DNA from: Fidelibacterota bacterium
Lineage (GTDB): Bacteria; Fidelibacterota; Marinisomatia; Marinisomatales; TCS55
Reading direction: 5' to 3'
DNA length: 59,023 nucleotides
NCBI GenBank assembly: GCA_029938045.1
Contig: JAPYOT010000002.1
Coordinates: forward strand, 1-59,023
Shown: piece by piece, positions 7,945-16,648 of the stretch
How the letters are laid out: every line of letters starts with the position of its first letter
How positions within the stretch are numbered: the first letter of the stretch is position 1
Position numbers and translations under genes: made by a program
Notes under the pieces: generated by a model
Told to the model about the DNA's origin: nothing
Databases searched by the model: none
What the model saw: only the letters and a program-made list of their open reading frames with translations

Positions 7945-9777
7945 TTATTCAAATTGAATGTCATATAATCGCCTGTAAAGTCCACCTTTATTATAAAGAT
8001 CTGTATGTGAACCTACCTCTATAATTTCCCCTTTTTCCAGCACAATGATTTTATCTGCATTTTGAACGGTAGATAAACGATGGGCAATGACCAATGCGGT
8101 TCGGTCTTTCATTAATACTTCAATGGCTCTTTGAACCATTTTTTCTGACTCTGTATCCAAAGCAGATGTGGCTTCATCTAAAATAAGAATCGGCGGATTT
8201 TTTAAAAGTGCCCGGGCAATGGCAAGTCGTTGTTTTTGGCCACCAGATAAATTCACACCGCGCTCACCAATTAAGGTGTTGAACCCATTTGGGGTATCTT
8301 CAATAAATACCGTTGCATTGGCCGCATCTGCCGCTTGGCGGATCGCATCCTCGCTCACATTTTGTTGTGCATAAGCAATATTATTTCGGATGGTATCATT
8401 AAACAAAATGACTTCTTGGGTTACAATACCCATATTCCCACGGATGGATGCCAAGGTGGTTTCCCTTATGTCATGGCCATCGATCCGAATGGTGCCTCTA
8501 GATACATCGTAAAAGCGTGGGATTAGATCCGCAATGGTAGATTTACCAGAACCACTGGGGCCCACCATGGCAACAACCTCACCCTTATTGATGGTAAAAC
8601 TCACTTCATCCAATACACGTTCGTCGTCGTCGTTGTATTCAAAATGGACACGATCAAATTCAATGGATTTCCGGAATTCACCCAAGTCCACCGCATCCGC
8701 TTTTTCCACGATTTCAGGAGGTGTATCTAATAAACCAAAAATGCGTTCGGCAGAAGCAGCCCCCATCTGAATTTTAATATTAACATTACTCATTTGTTTG
8801 ATGGGCCCCAAAATGGAAAACAATATAACAATAAAGCGGATGAAATCTTCCGCACTCAAACCCTCCTTGGATAAAACTTCCATCCCACCGTACCATAACA
8901 GTACGACACCAATGATGACACCAAAACTTTCTGTCACCGGTCCAGAGATCAAGTCTAAGCGAGCTCTTTGTAATAACAGATTAAAATAATTTTGACTCTC
9001 GCCAGTGAATTTTTTTACCTCCTCTTTTTCATTCACAAATGCTTTTACAATTCGAATCGAAGACAATGTCTCAGTTAAAATCTGCATGATTTCAGCAATT
9101 TTGCTTTGAGTACGTCGTGATTTCCGACGAATACTCCTGCCAATGGTTACAATAGCAATCCCGGCCAAAGGTAGGATAACAATGGCGATAATGGCCAATT
9201 TCCAACTGATAATGAATAAAAGGGTTACAAATGTGAGAATATTAATGGGTTCTACAAATAATCTTTGGAATACGACACCAACTGCACTTTGGAATTGGCC
9301 TACATCATTCATGACAATAGAGGTAATATAACCAGTTTCCTTTTTGTTAAAATACCCTAGGGATAGTGTTTGAATATGTTGATACAGGCGATCCCGGATA
9401 TTTTTCACCAGTTTCAATTCTACAATTCTGAGCAGAATATTTTTTATATATAGAAAAATGTTTTTTGTAAAGAATACACCCAATAAAGTGATGCATAAGA
9501 CTTTTAGCGATTCAGCCGGTGTTTCCCGAAGGATGAGAATATTCGTCCAGTACTTTAATTTCTCATTCATGGTCAATGCCGGCTTTGCAGCCCATTCCAT
9601 TTGGGATTGAAGAATCTTGTCAAAATCGGACAATACATTATTGATGAGGGAGGCCACCAACCACATAGCAGTACTGTTCAACAATACAAAAACGATTGCT
9701 GAAACTGATGATATGATGATATAGGGCCAATAATGGAACATTAGCTGTCCCATACGCCTATAGATTGAACCTGACAT
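7945..9777 (-). CDS. MsbA-type ABC exporter (lipid A/LPS or lipid flippase family)
   Basis: A 610-residue half-transporter with transmembrane and nucleotide-binding domains fused. Residues about 1-340 carry six predicted membrane helices (the first near 17-40), with a long periplasmic loop between the first two. Residues about 365-605 form the ATPase: Walker A GPSGSGKST near 405, the Q-loop, the signature LSGGQKQRLAIARAL, Walker B ILILDEATSALD and the switch histidine in IAHRLST. It leads the surface-glycan operon, so flipping of lipid A-core or a lipid-linked glycan is the likely role. Multidrug export is the family alternative. No clear Shine-Dalgarno precedes the ATG. Confidence 0.88.
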   Translation of the reverse strand: MSGSIYRRMGQLMFHYWPYIIISSVSAIVFVLLNSTAMWLVASLINNVLSDFDKILQSQMEWAAKPALTMNEKLKYWTNILILRETPAESLKVLCITLLGVFFTKNIFLYIKNILLRIVELKLVKNIRDRLYQHIQTLSLGYFNKKETGYITSIVMNDVGQFQSAVGVVFQRLFVEPINILTFVTLLFIISWKLAIIAIVILPLAGIAIVTIGRSIRRKSRRTQSKIAEIMQILTETLSSIRIVKAFVNEKEEVKKFTGESQNYFNLLLQRARLDLISGPVTESFGVIIGVVLLWYGGMEVLSKEGLSAEDFIRFIVILFSILGPIKQMSNVNIKIQMGAASAERIFGLLDTPPEIVEKADAVDLGEFRKSIEFDRVHFEYNDDDERVLDEVSFTINKGEVVAMVGPSGSGKSTIADLIPRFYDVSRGTIRIDGHDIRETTLASIRGNMGIVTQEVILFNDTIRNNIAYAQQNVSEDAIRQAADAANATVFIEDTPNGFNTLIGERGVNLSGGQKQRLAIARALLKNPPILILDEATSALDTESEKMVQRAIEVLMKDRTALVIAHRLSTVQNADKIIVLEKGEIIEVGSHTDLYNKGGLYRRLYDIQFE

Positions 9778-9865
9778 TGCGTTTATTTCTTAGTCTTTTG
9801 AATGATTGAAAGCAAAGAGAATATAAGTGGAAATTTATGACTTAAAAACGACTGCTTTTACCTAT

Positions 9866-10297
9866 TCATTTATTAATAGATTCTCTAATAAAGGTCATTT
9901 CTTGATGTGGGATTCCCGCCTCTTTAAAAATTGATCCAACTGGGTGAAACCCTCGGCGACTATAAAAATGAATAACATTCTCCTGCGCATTCAAATAAAT
10001 TTTGTCCTCATCACTAATTTGATCAATTACAAACTGAGTTAATTTACCGCCAATTCCATGTTTTCGGTGCTCTTGTAAAACAGCAAGACGTTCTAATTTT
10101 ATACCTTTAAACGTTTTCCGCCAACGAAATGTACCCACTGGACGTTTATCTATCGTAGCCAATACATAGGTGGCTTTCTCTTCATTTTCATCAATTTCAA
10201 TGGGTTCAGGTATTTTTTGTTCCTGAATAAAAACAGTCCTTCGAATATCGAGCACCGCTTCCTTTTCTGCAGATGTTTCAACTATCTTTATTTTCAT
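9866..10297 (-). CDS. GNAT-family N-acetyltransferase (ElaA/YjcF-like)
   Basis: A 143-residue single-domain acetyltransferase. The N-terminus has the DIRRTVFIQEQKIP block typical of the ElaA/YjcF subgroup. The acetyl-CoA loop follows as LERLAVLQEHRKHGIGGKL (motif A, R/Q-x-x-G-x-G/A-like), then YLNAQENVIHFYSRRGF near the C-terminus. The start chosen is the ATG at 10297, which begins MKIKIVETSAEKEAV; a longer reading would need a TTG at 10333. It is divergent from the GroES-like gene and not obviously linked to any pathway here. The substrate is unknown. Confidence 0.82.
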   Translation of the reverse strand: MKIKIVETSAEKEAVLDIRRTVFIQEQKIPEPIEIDENEEKATYVLATIDKRPVGTFRWRKTFKGIKLERLAVLQEHRKHGIGGKLTQFVIDQISDEDKIYLNAQENVIHFYSRRGFHPVGSIFKEAGIPHQEMTFIRESINK

Positions 10298-10382
10298 GCT
10301 ATAAATTTCGGTTCCTTTTCTTACATAATTCAATCATTTCATCCTTCTTGCTCAAACTGTTTGAATTACCCTAATTTCTTTT

Positions 10383-10763
10383 ATGCATAGCAAAAATAAA
10401 CAAATACTTGTGGTGGGCGATCGCGTATTGATTCGCCCTGATAGAGGTGAAAAGAAATCTAAAGCGGGTTTATACCTTCCGCCCAGCGTAGTTGAAAAAC
10501 AAGAAGTCTTCAGTGGTGTGGTGGTAGAAGTGGGTCCGGGGATACCTCTGGGTAATCCGGAAGATAATCTGGATGAGCCTTGGTCAATGAGCGATGGTGG
10601 ATCTATTAAATATATACCCACCCAGGCTGACATAGGCGATATTGCTTTATTCCTAAATAAAGCATCGATCGAAATAAAAATCGAAAACGAAGATTACCTT
10701 ATTGTCCCCCAGTCTGCCATTCTCATCCTGATTCGGGATGATATTCACAGTTTAGCTAAATAA
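10383..10763 (+). CDS. Orphan GroES-like (Cpn10) co-chaperone
   Basis: A 126-residue protein with the Cpn10 fold: VVGDRVLIRPDRGEKKSKAGLYLPP at 9-33 is the GroES N-terminal strand pair. The GVVVEVGPG segment that normally follows the mobile loop is at 46-54, and the C-terminal strand reads EDYLIVPQSAILILI. It is about 30 residues longer than GroES, with an acidic insertion (PLGNPEDNLDEPWSMSDGG) in the middle. There is no GroEL neighbour; HemW follows 12 bases downstream. The family GroES caps GroEL, but orphan, insert-bearing paralogues are of unproven function. The call is confident on fold, not on role. Confidence 0.85.
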   Translation: MHSKNKQILVVGDRVLIRPDRGEKKSKAGLYLPPSVVEKQEVFSGVVVEVGPGIPLGNPEDNLDEPWSMSDGGSIKYIPTQADIGDIALFLNKASIEIKIENEDYLIVPQSAILILIRDDIHSLAK

Positions 10764-10775
10764 TTTTCTCGGCCA

Positions 10776-11909
10776 ATGCAAACGGCTGGCATTTATATCC
10801 ACACCCCATTTTGCAGGGTTAAATGCATGTATTGTGATTTTTATTCCGTCGCGGATAGAGATTCAGACATGCCGGCCTTTTTTGGTGCGCTTCTGAAAGA
10901 AATCGAATTATGTGAAATCCATGCAAATGACTGTACCATTGATACCATTTTTATTGGTGGCGGTACGCCAAGTTTAACGGATCCAAAACAATTAGAAAAA
11001 CTGATCCGGAAGCTGGAAAGCAAATTTAATTTATCCAATGTCACAGAATTCACAATGGAAGCTAATCCGGGAGAGGCACCGGCAGAACGATTAAAAGCGT
11101 TTTATGATTTAGGGGTAAACCGATTATCCATGGGTGTGCAATCTTTAGAACCGGACTTACTTAAATTTTTAACTCGGATTCACGGACCTGAAGCCGTATT
11201 TAAAACATTTGATGTGGCACGTCAGGCTGGGTTTGATAATATCAATTGCGACCTCATTTTTAATATTCCCGGACAAACCATGGAAATTTGGAAACGGGAT
11301 CTGGAAACAATTATCGAATTAATTCCTGAGCATATCTCATGTTATTCACTCACGGTTGAAGAAGGAACACAATTGTATCAATATGTGAATCGGGGTAAGG
11401 TTACCATGCCCAGCGATGACCAAAGTGCTGATCTTTACCTTTGGACACAATCGATCATGGCTGAAAATGGGTATGAGCAATATGAGATATCCAATTGGTC
11501 AAAACCAGAAAATGAATGCATGCACAACCTCCATTATTGGGAAATTGACCCTTATTTAGCTTTTGGTCCATCGGCCCATGGGTTTGATGGACAAAACAGA
11601 TTTGCAAATATCCGGAATTTAGATGGGTATATTAAAAAGTTGGGCAACGGTGAATTGCCACGTCAGAATCATTATGAATTGTCGGATAAGGATAGAACCA
11701 ATGAAATAATAGGTTTTGGCTTACGAATCAAAAATGGAATAAACCTATCAAGAATCCCACTATTATATCAGGAAGCAGTCAATCATTCCATCTCACAAAA
11801 TCAATCAAAATGGGGAGGAGTTTTTATAAGAGAAAACGACTGTTTAAAACTCACACCTGCAGGGTTTGCATTTGCAGATTCGATTGCGGTTGATTTGATG
11901 ATCGATTAA
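10776..11909 (+). CDS. hemW: HemW-like radical SAM heme chaperone
   Basis: A 377-residue radical SAM protein. The 4Fe-4S cluster cysteines are C13, C17 and C20 in the pattern CRVKCMYC, preceded by GIYIHTPF. GGGTPSL follows near 50-56. The heme-binding HNxxYW motif, characteristic of HemW rather than of true coproporphyrinogen oxidase HemN, is present as HNLHYW just after a cysteine near residue 250. A HemN C-terminal domain closes the protein. HemW inserts or hands over heme to respiratory proteins. It is 12 bases downstream of the GroES-like gene and probably cotranscribed with it. Confidence 0.9.
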   Translation: MQTAGIYIHTPFCRVKCMYCDFYSVADRDSDMPAFFGALLKEIELCEIHANDCTIDTIFIGGGTPSLTDPKQLEKLIRKLESKFNLSNVTEFTMEANPGEAPAERLKAFYDLGVNRLSMGVQSLEPDLLKFLTRIHGPEAVFKTFDVARQAGFDNINCDLIFNIPGQTMEIWKRDLETIIELIPEHISCYSLTVEEGTQLYQYVNRGKVTMPSDDQSADLYLWTQSIMAENGYEQYEISNWSKPENECMHNLHYWEIDPYLAFGPSAHGFDGQNRFANIRNLDGYIKKLGNGELPRQNHYELSDKDRTNEIIGFGLRIKNGINLSRIPLLYQEAVNHSISQNQSKWGGVFIRENDCLKLTPAGFAFADSIAVDLMID

Positions 11910-11919
11910 AGCCGTGAGA

Positions 11920-12690
11920 TTAATAGGTGAAATGTTTAATCTGTTCACCTTCTTTACCAATACTCTCCATGGCTTCCATCCCAATTTCCAAATGGAGATC
12001 CACCCATTTTTTAGTCACTGCCTTATCTGATTCTTCTGTTTTTACCCCTTCGGGAGTCATAGGCACATCCGAGACTAAAAGTAGGGCGCCTCGTTCGATT
12101 CCATTTGCAAAGCCTACGAGAAATAATGTTGCCGTTTCCATATCAATACCCAGGACTCGTATCTTTTTTAAGTATTTTTTAAATTCATCATCATGTTCCC
12201 AAACCCGTCGATTGGTGGTATATACAACACCCGTTCGATATTCTAAATTTTGATGTACCAATAATTCTGAAATATGTTTGTGAATTTTAAAAGAAGGCAT
12301 TGCTGGTACTTCTTTGGGGAAATAGTCATCTCCGGTTCCCTCACCCCGAATGGCAGCACTGGGAAGTATAAAATGACCAATTTCTGTTGAATGTTTCAAA
12401 CCACCACACTTTCCTAAAAATAAAACACCTTTCGGTTTCACACTGGAAAGTAAATCCATGACTGTGGCCGCATTGGCACTGCCAATACCAAAATTGATAA
12501 TACTCACCCCACTATCATTGGTAGCGGATGTCATGGGACCACCTTTCCCATTCACTACTACACCATACTTTTCTGCAAATTTCTCCACATAATTTTGAAA
12601 ATTAGTCAGGAGAATCCAATCTCCATATTCATCTGCTGATGTGCCCGTATATCGTTTAATCCAGTCTTTAACAATTTCTGATTTTTGCAT
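11920..12690 (-). CDS. amn: AMP nucleosidase (short form)
   Basis: A 256-residue member of the purine nucleoside phosphorylase superfamily, matching the short AMP nucleosidase seen in Bacteroidetes and relatives. It hydrolyses AMP to adenine and ribose-5-phosphate. The phosphate and ribose sites are suggested by NFGIGSANAATV, LGKCGGL and the GIDMETATLF block near residue 180, with LLVSDVPMTPEG following. The start is the ATG at 12690, which shares its A with the upstream stop (TAATG), giving direct translational coupling to exonuclease III. A longer reading would add 13 basic residues from inside that gene and is rejected. The full-length Escherichia-type N-terminal regulatory domain is absent. 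Confidence 0.88.
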   Translation of the reverse strand: MQKSEIVKDWIKRYTGTSADEYGDWILLTNFQNYVEKFAEKYGVVVNGKGGPMTSATNDSGVSIINFGIGSANAATVMDLLSSVKPKGVLFLGKCGGLKHSTEIGHFILPSAAIRGEGTGDDYFPKEVPAMPSFKIHKHISELLVHQNLEYRTGVVYTTNRRVWEHDDEFKKYLKKIRVLGIDMETATLFLVGFANGIERGALLLVSDVPMTPEGVKTEESDKAVTKKWVDLHLEIGMEAMESIGKEGEQIKHFTY

Positions 12691-13463
12691 TAGATGCCTT
12701 TTCCGTTTAGTGTGAGTGAAACAGGACAATGGTCTGAACCCATAATATCGTCATGAATATCCGCATCTTCAAGTTGTTCTACAAAGCCTTCATTCACGAA
12801 AAAATAGTCAATGCGCCAGCCTACATTTCGATCCCGGACACCAAAACGATAAGACCACCAAGAATATCGATCCGGTTCTGGGTGAAAATGACGAAATGTA
12901 TCAACCCAGCCATGGGCTTCGTAGGTATCCAATCGTTCTCGTTCTATGGGCATAAATCCGGATGTTTTTAAGTTATTCTTTGGTCGAGCTAAATCAATGG
13001 GATGATGGGCCGTATTCCAATCTCCGGTTACAATAACATTGGTTCCGTTATCCACTTTTTCATTTATGATTGGTAATAATTCATCATAAAAATCCAACTT
13101 ATACTGTAATCGATTTTCGTCTTTTTGCCCATTTGGGAAGTAAATATTATAAAGTAAAAAGTCATCGTGCTCTGTAATTAACACCCGCCCTTCCGAATCA
13201 AACCGGTCTATGCCCAATCCTTCCTGAACATCGTGGGGCTCATCCCTACAGAATGTTGCCACACCACTATAACCAGCTTTCTCCGCTGAATGCCAATAGG
13301 TATGATAGCCATGGTCTTCAATGAGGGATGTCCCCAGTTGATCCACTCGCGCTTTTGTTTCCTGAAGGCAAACAATTTCAGGCTGGGTTTCATCTAGCCA
13401 ACCTAAAAACCCTTTTTTCTCTGCGGCACGGATGCCGTTTATATTCCATGAATATAATTTCAT
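12690..13463 (-). CDS. xthA: Exodeoxyribonuclease III / AP endonuclease
   Basis: A 257-residue ExoIII-family enzyme that nicks DNA at abasic sites and degrades 3' ends in base-excision repair. Family blocks are YSWNINGIRAAEKKG at the N-terminus, ETKA with the metal-binding glutamate near 36, VTGDWNTAHHPIDL, the R-x-D-Y block WRIDYFFVN and the catalytic GSDHCPVSL near the C-terminus. The length is normal. It is divergent from bolA across 113 bases and is translationally coupled to AMP nucleosidase downstream by a TAATG overlap. Confidence 0.94.
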   Translation of the reverse strand: MKLYSWNINGIRAAEKKGFLGWLDETQPEIVCLQETKARVDQLGTSLIEDHGYHTYWHSAEKAGYSGVATFCRDEPHDVQEGLGIDRFDSEGRVLITEHDDFLLYNIYFPNGQKDENRLQYKLDFYDELLPIINEKVDNGTNVIVTGDWNTAHHPIDLARPKNNLKTSGFMPIERERLDTYEAHGWVDTFRHFHPEPDRYSWWSYRFGVRDRNVGWRIDYFFVNEGFVEQLEDADIHDDIMGSDHCPVSLTLNGKGI

Positions 13464-13579
13464 TTATTCCTCAATTATTAGGTCGGAAGTTGAGAATAAT
13501 TGCTGAATTACGATAATGATTATTACAAAATTTTGTTAATTACCGTTGTAATTTCTGCCCCTAAATTTGAAGGCGATTG

Positions 13580-13828
13580 ATGGAACCAGATGCAGTAAAA
13601 ATATTAATTGAATCAGGCATACCTGAATCTCAAGTAGAAGTCGTAGATACGACCGGAACGAAAGATCACTTCAGTGCCATTGTGATAAGCGATAGTTTTG
13701 AAGGGCTCTCGCTGGTTGAGCAGCACCAAACTGTTTACAAAGCAGTGGGAGATCATTTAACGAAAGAAATTCACGCGCTTCAACTCAACACGTATTCGTC
13801 CACGCAATGGGCACAACATAATTCATAG
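13580..13828 (+). CDS. BolA-family protein
   Basis: An 82-residue protein with the class II KH-like BolA fold. The signature is VVDTTGTKDHFSAIVISDSFEGLSLVEQHQTVYKAV, with the conserved histidine in KDHF and the LVEQHQTVY helix. BolA proteins bind CGFS monothiol glutaredoxins through a shared 2Fe-2S cluster; such a glutaredoxin is encoded 9 bases downstream, which supports the pair. GAAGG sits 6 bases before the ATG at 13580, so that start is preferred over the adjacent upstream TTG. A TAAATTTG just upstream resembles a -7 box but has no well-placed partner. Confidence 0.9.
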   Translation: MEPDAVKILIESGIPESQVEVVDTTGTKDHFSAIVISDSFEGLSLVEQHQTVYKAVGDHLTKEIHALQLNTYSSTQWAQHNS

Positions 13829-13837
13829 GAATCAACA

Positions 13838-14155
13838 ATGGAATTAATCGAAAAAATAAAATCAGACATTTCTGACAATTCAATTATCCTCTTCATGAAG
13901 GGAACAAAGGATATGCCCATGTGCGGTTTCTCAAATCAGGTGGTGCAGATACTCAATCATTACGGCGTAGATTTTAAGGATGTAAACATTCTTGAAGACC
14001 CCATCATTCGCGTTAAACTATCTGAACATTCCGGGTGGCCAACCATACCCCAATTATTCGTTAAAGGAAAACTCATCGGCGGCGCCGATATCGCCATGGA
14101 ACTCCACGAGCGGGGGGAATTGCTGGATATTTTAGATACATCTGAAAATGAATAG
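13838..14155 (+). CDS. grxD: Monothiol CGFS glutaredoxin (Grx4/GrxD type)
   Basis: A 105-residue glutaredoxin with the CGFS active site at residues 29-32, preceded by the KGTKDMPM loop and followed by the GWPTIPQLFVKGKLIGGADI segment (cis-proline and the glutathione-binding GG). This family carries and delivers 2Fe-2S clusters rather than acting as a thiol reductase. It forms an operon with the BolA gene. Length and all key residues are standard. tRNA-Glu follows on the same strand with its own probable promoter. Confidence 0.95.
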   Translation: MELIEKIKSDISDNSIILFMKGTKDMPMCGFSNQVVQILNHYGVDFKDVNILEDPIIRVKLSEHSGWPTIPQLFVKGKLIGGADIAMELHERGELLDILDTSENE

Positions 14156-14162
14156 AATTTGA

Positions 14163-14195
14163 TTTGGTGATAAACCACCTTATCCTATAATTTCG
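14163..14195 (+). promoter_or_regulatory. Candidate promoter for tRNA-Glu
   Basis: TTTG at 14163-14166 and TAATTTCG at 14188-14195, 21 bases apart, match the Bacteroidetes -33/-7 pattern (TTTG, TAnnTTTG) with one mismatch. The same stretch also contains a sigma70-like TATAAT at 14186-14191. The tRNA begins about 30 bases downstream. Confidence 0.45.
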
Positions 14196-14226
14196 CCACC
14201 GTTCTTAGACCATTTCTCAATATTTT

Positions 14227-14298
14227 GGCCCGTTCGTCTAGTGGTTAGGACTCCAGGTTTTCATCCTGGCAACAGGAGTTCGATTCTCCTACGGGCTA
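14227..14298 (+). tRNA. tRNA-Glu (anticodon TTC)
   Basis: The 72-base cloverleaf folds fully. The acceptor stem is GGCCCGT/ACGGGCT (one G-T), the D arm GTCTAGTGGTTAGGAC, the anticodon stem CCAGG/CCTGG with loop TTTTCAT (anticodon TTC), and the T arm AGGAG-TTCGATT-CTCCT, with discriminator A. CCA is not encoded. A terminator follows at once. Confidence 0.96.
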
Positions 14299-14302
14299 CA
14301 TT

Positions 14303-14335
14303 AAAAACCCTCGTTATTTACGAGGGTTTTTGTTT
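14303..14335 (+). terminator. Intrinsic terminator of tRNA-Glu
   Basis: An 11-base stem, AAAAACCCTCG pairing with CGAGGGTTTTT, around the loop TTATTTA, followed by a T-rich run. It lies 5 bases after the tRNA. The symmetric A and T runs mean it could also terminate the minus-strand gene that ends at 14335. Confidence 0.85.
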
Positions 14336-15003
14336 TAATGAGTAACGGACACTTTTTTCCGCCAATCTTTATACCAACTACCAAATGTCCACCAACCAAA
14401 AAATGTGTCTTTTTTTATTGCACGAAAAATGACTCTCTGGTATTCTAAAGAATCTTCAGGCGACAGCCGGTAAGTCCGCCTCGGATTCCCATGCAATCCT
14501 TTGATCACCAGCCATTGACCTTTTACATATATTAGGGTATGTTTTGATGCATCTCCTCCAGTGGGATTAATTAAATACACATGAATGAGGTCTTCTACGC
14601 CAGCCAGTTTCCTTCGCCAGTTTATTGATAAAACCGGGGTTTGAAGGGTCACCCTTGTCATGGGCGTAAATAATACATCCACAATTCTCCAAGATTCACC
14701 TGGATTAATTTGACCATCCTTTGCATGAACCACCATATTTTTAATATTCTGGAGCTGTACGGGAACAATAAAATCCACTTTTCCTTCCTGAATTCCTTCT
14801 TCAAAGGAAAATTGTGTACCTAAATGGTGTATGGTAAACTGTTCATCCGTTTCTTCCACATGGATACCCAGGTGTTCAAAAACACCATCAAAATAGGTTA
14901 ATAATTCAGGCGTTTGTAAAATATTCTGCCAGGTGTGTAGAGACGACGTAACTTGGGAATTCAGGGAAGTGATAGCGATAATACTGAGTATTATTTTTTT
15001 CAT
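14335..15003 (-). CDS. Secreted protein of unknown function
   Basis: A 222-residue protein I do not recognise. Residues 1-20 (MKKIILSIIAITSLNSQVTS) form a signal peptide without a lipobox, so it is periplasmic or secreted. The rest is a mixed alpha/beta domain without repeats. It has a TPELLTYFDGVFEHLGIHV segment near 31-50, a ligand-binding-like IHHLGTQFSFEEG stretch, then beta-rich sequence with LLIHVYLINPTGG-like strands and a tryptophan-rich tail (FFGWWTFGSWYKDW). The beginning loosely resembles lipid-binding SCP2 or SnoaL-like folds, but I cannot support either. It is a single gene, convergent with the tRNA terminator and with no operon partner. Confidence 0.7.
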   Translation of the reverse strand: MKKIILSIIAITSLNSQVTSSLHTWQNILQTPELLTYFDGVFEHLGIHVEETDEQFTIHHLGTQFSFEEGIQEGKVDFIVPVQLQNIKNMVVHAKDGQINPGESWRIVDVLFTPMTRVTLQTPVLSINWRRKLAGVEDLIHVYLINPTGGDASKHTLIYVKGQWLVIKGLHGNPRRTYRLSPEDSLEYQRVIFRAIKKDTFFGWWTFGSWYKDWRKKVSVTH

Positions 15004-15094
15004 GGTAACCTCCTTATGGTGTAACCATTGGTATTCTCCAATGGAACCGAAAAGAAATATAACTTTAAACAGTTAATGTTCGCTAATTTTTTCC

Positions 15095-15532
15095 ATGAAT
15101 TTTCCCCTCCATCCAGCGCTGGTGCACTTTCCCATTGCATTTTTGTATGGGGCACTTATTCTCCATGCGATTCAACTATGGCGACCGCATTGGATGTGCC
15201 GAATTATCGGCTTGTGGTTATTAGGCATGTCTGCCGTCATTTCTATTGTCGCATCTATTGCTGGGGAACGGGAAATGATTCGTGCTGGTCAAATAGGTTA
15301 TTCGACTGAAATTATTGAAATCATGAACCGCCATGAGTTTATGGGAAATATTGTAGTTTGGGGATCCATCACACTTTTCATTATATGGATAACCCTATTT
15401 TTTAGAAATATGGAAGATCGCCGTGTGGATATATTGGCATTTTCATTTCTGGCCTTACTAGTTTGTGCTGTTTCTTTTACCGCTTATTTAGGTGGACAAT
15501 TGGTATGGGTTCACGGGGTAGGTACTCCATAA
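15095..15532 (+). CDS. DUF2231-type inner-membrane protein
   Basis: A 145-residue membrane protein with four predicted helices (about 10-28, 36-55, 84-103 and 113-133). HPALVHFPIAF at 6-16 is the hallmark of DUF2231 proteins. A conserved histidine-bearing segment, MNRHEFMGN, precedes the third helix. The family is of unknown function; some members are thought to bind metal or heme through the histidines. The stop lies 6 bases from the convergent gene at 15539, with no terminator visible between them. Confidence 0.8.
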   Translation: MNFPLHPALVHFPIAFLYGALILHAIQLWRPHWMCRIIGLWLLGMSAVISIVASIAGEREMIRAGQIGYSTEIIEIMNRHEFMGNIVVWGSITLFIIWITLFFRNMEDRRVDILAFSFLALLVCAVSFTAYLGGQLVWVHGVGTP

Positions 15533-15538
15533 AATAGT

Positions 15539-16648
15539 CTATTTTATCAAACCAACCATTGGATCAACTACATGACCAACGGGCTGGTTACTGATAAAAT
15601 CATAGCCGAGTAGATAGCCTAATGTTGTGGCCAATTGACTGGTAGCGATCGTATCAGTATTGGTCATTTCACCAATTGCAGGCGTATCCGGACCAATAAT
15701 GGCTGTCCATAGAAATTCAGCCCCCGGCACACCATCGCCATGTGAACCCCAGGCACCATGTTCATAACTTCCACGACCATGGTCAGTTGTTATCATCATA
15801 GTTGTTTTACCCCGATACATTTCATTGGATTGTGTCCAATCCCAAATCGCTTTTATATAACCATCGGACCGGTTGGCTGTATTTAAATATTTGTCATATT
15901 CTCTTTGATGTGCAAACTCATCCGTTTCATCAAAAGAAATATATAAGAATCGAGGTTTATTCAGTTTTAAATATTCAAAAGCATATTCAAACGTAAACGC
16001 GTCCCAACGTACAGCACTGCCATACCATGGAGAGGGAACATCTTCAATAAATGTGTTGAGCCACTGCTGTTTTGGAGTAAGCTTTTTATCATAAAATGGG
16101 TACCCGCCAGAATTAATAGTAAAATCATTTCTTTCCGTATTAATAATCCAGTCAAACACATCCCAAGAAGCAAATGCGGCCACACGATCCTCAAAGCCTT
16201 CCTGCTGATCCAAAAATTCAAGCAAATTGATATTTGGATTCCATTCTTTTTCATTACTATTCACACTATCGTCATTAAAGCCAACTAACAATTCATTATA
16301 TCCTGGGTAGGAAAACCAATATGGGTTGGTCAATCGCATGACGCTCCCCTGTTCTTTATTCCCATAGATTTGACCCTGTTCTCCAATCGTGTTCCAAAAA
16401 AAGGGGAAAACTAATTTTCGTCTTTCACGATAGTCCTCAGACCAAAATTTAGCAGAAGTTGCTTCAACATCTTTTACGAACAAGGTATCAAGTACAATTT
16501 TTTCATCGGCGCCATAAAACAAATCTTCCCAACGAACGCCATCCAGAGTAATTAATATCACATTTTCCGTTTTCAATCCTTTTGGATTTGAGTTGGATTC
16601 TTTTTCGCATCCTGCAAAAATTATTAATACCAAAAATAGTTTTTTCAT
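15539..16648 (-). CDS. Alkaline-phosphatase-superfamily lipoprotein
   Basis: A 369-residue lipoprotein: MKKLFLVLIIFAGC gives a lipobox cysteine at 14. The alkaline phosphatase/sulfatase fold is shown by NVILITLDGVRWEDLFYGAD (about 29-48), carrying the first metal aspartate, then FDETDEFAHQREYDKYL (second metal site), and TTDHGRGSYEHGAWGSHGDG, with the DHG and later histidine ligands. It hydrolyses a phosphate or sulfate ester in the periplasm. No sulfatase C-x-P-x-R motif is present, so a phosphatase or phosphodiesterase is more likely. It overlaps the DUF4249 gene by 4 bases and probably processes a substrate brought in by the TonB receptor two genes upstream. Confidence 0.85.
   Translation of the reverse strand: MKKLFLVLIIFAGCEKESNSNPKGLKTENVILITLDGVRWEDLFYGADEKIVLDTLFVKDVEATSAKFWSEDYRERRKLVFPFFWNTIGEQGQIYGNKEQGSVMRLTNPYWFSYPGYNELLVGFNDDSVNSNEKEWNPNINLLEFLDQQEGFEDRVAAFASWDVFDWIINTERNDFTINSGGYPFYDKKLTPKQQWLNTFIEDVPSPWYGSAVRWDAFTFEYAFEYLKLNKPRFLYISFDETDEFAHQREYDKYLNTANRSDGYIKAIWDWTQSNEMYRGKTTMMITTDHGRGSYEHGAWGSHGDGVPGAEFLWTAIIGPDTPAIGEMTNTDTIATSQLATTLGYLLGYDFISNQPVGHVVDPMVGLIK

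Noticed and set aside
10352-10633. Minus-strand frame opposite the GroES-like gene
   Set aside because: It lies wholly within a well supported gene, has no family signal, and is a reverse-frame shadow.
10776-11909. Coproporphyrinogen III oxidase HemN
   Set aside because: The heme-binding HNxxYW motif of HemW is present, which true HemN lacks.
13562-13569. TAAATTTG before bolA as a Bacteroidetes -7 box
   Set aside because: No TTTG partner at proper distance, and the predicted start would fall inside the ribosome site.
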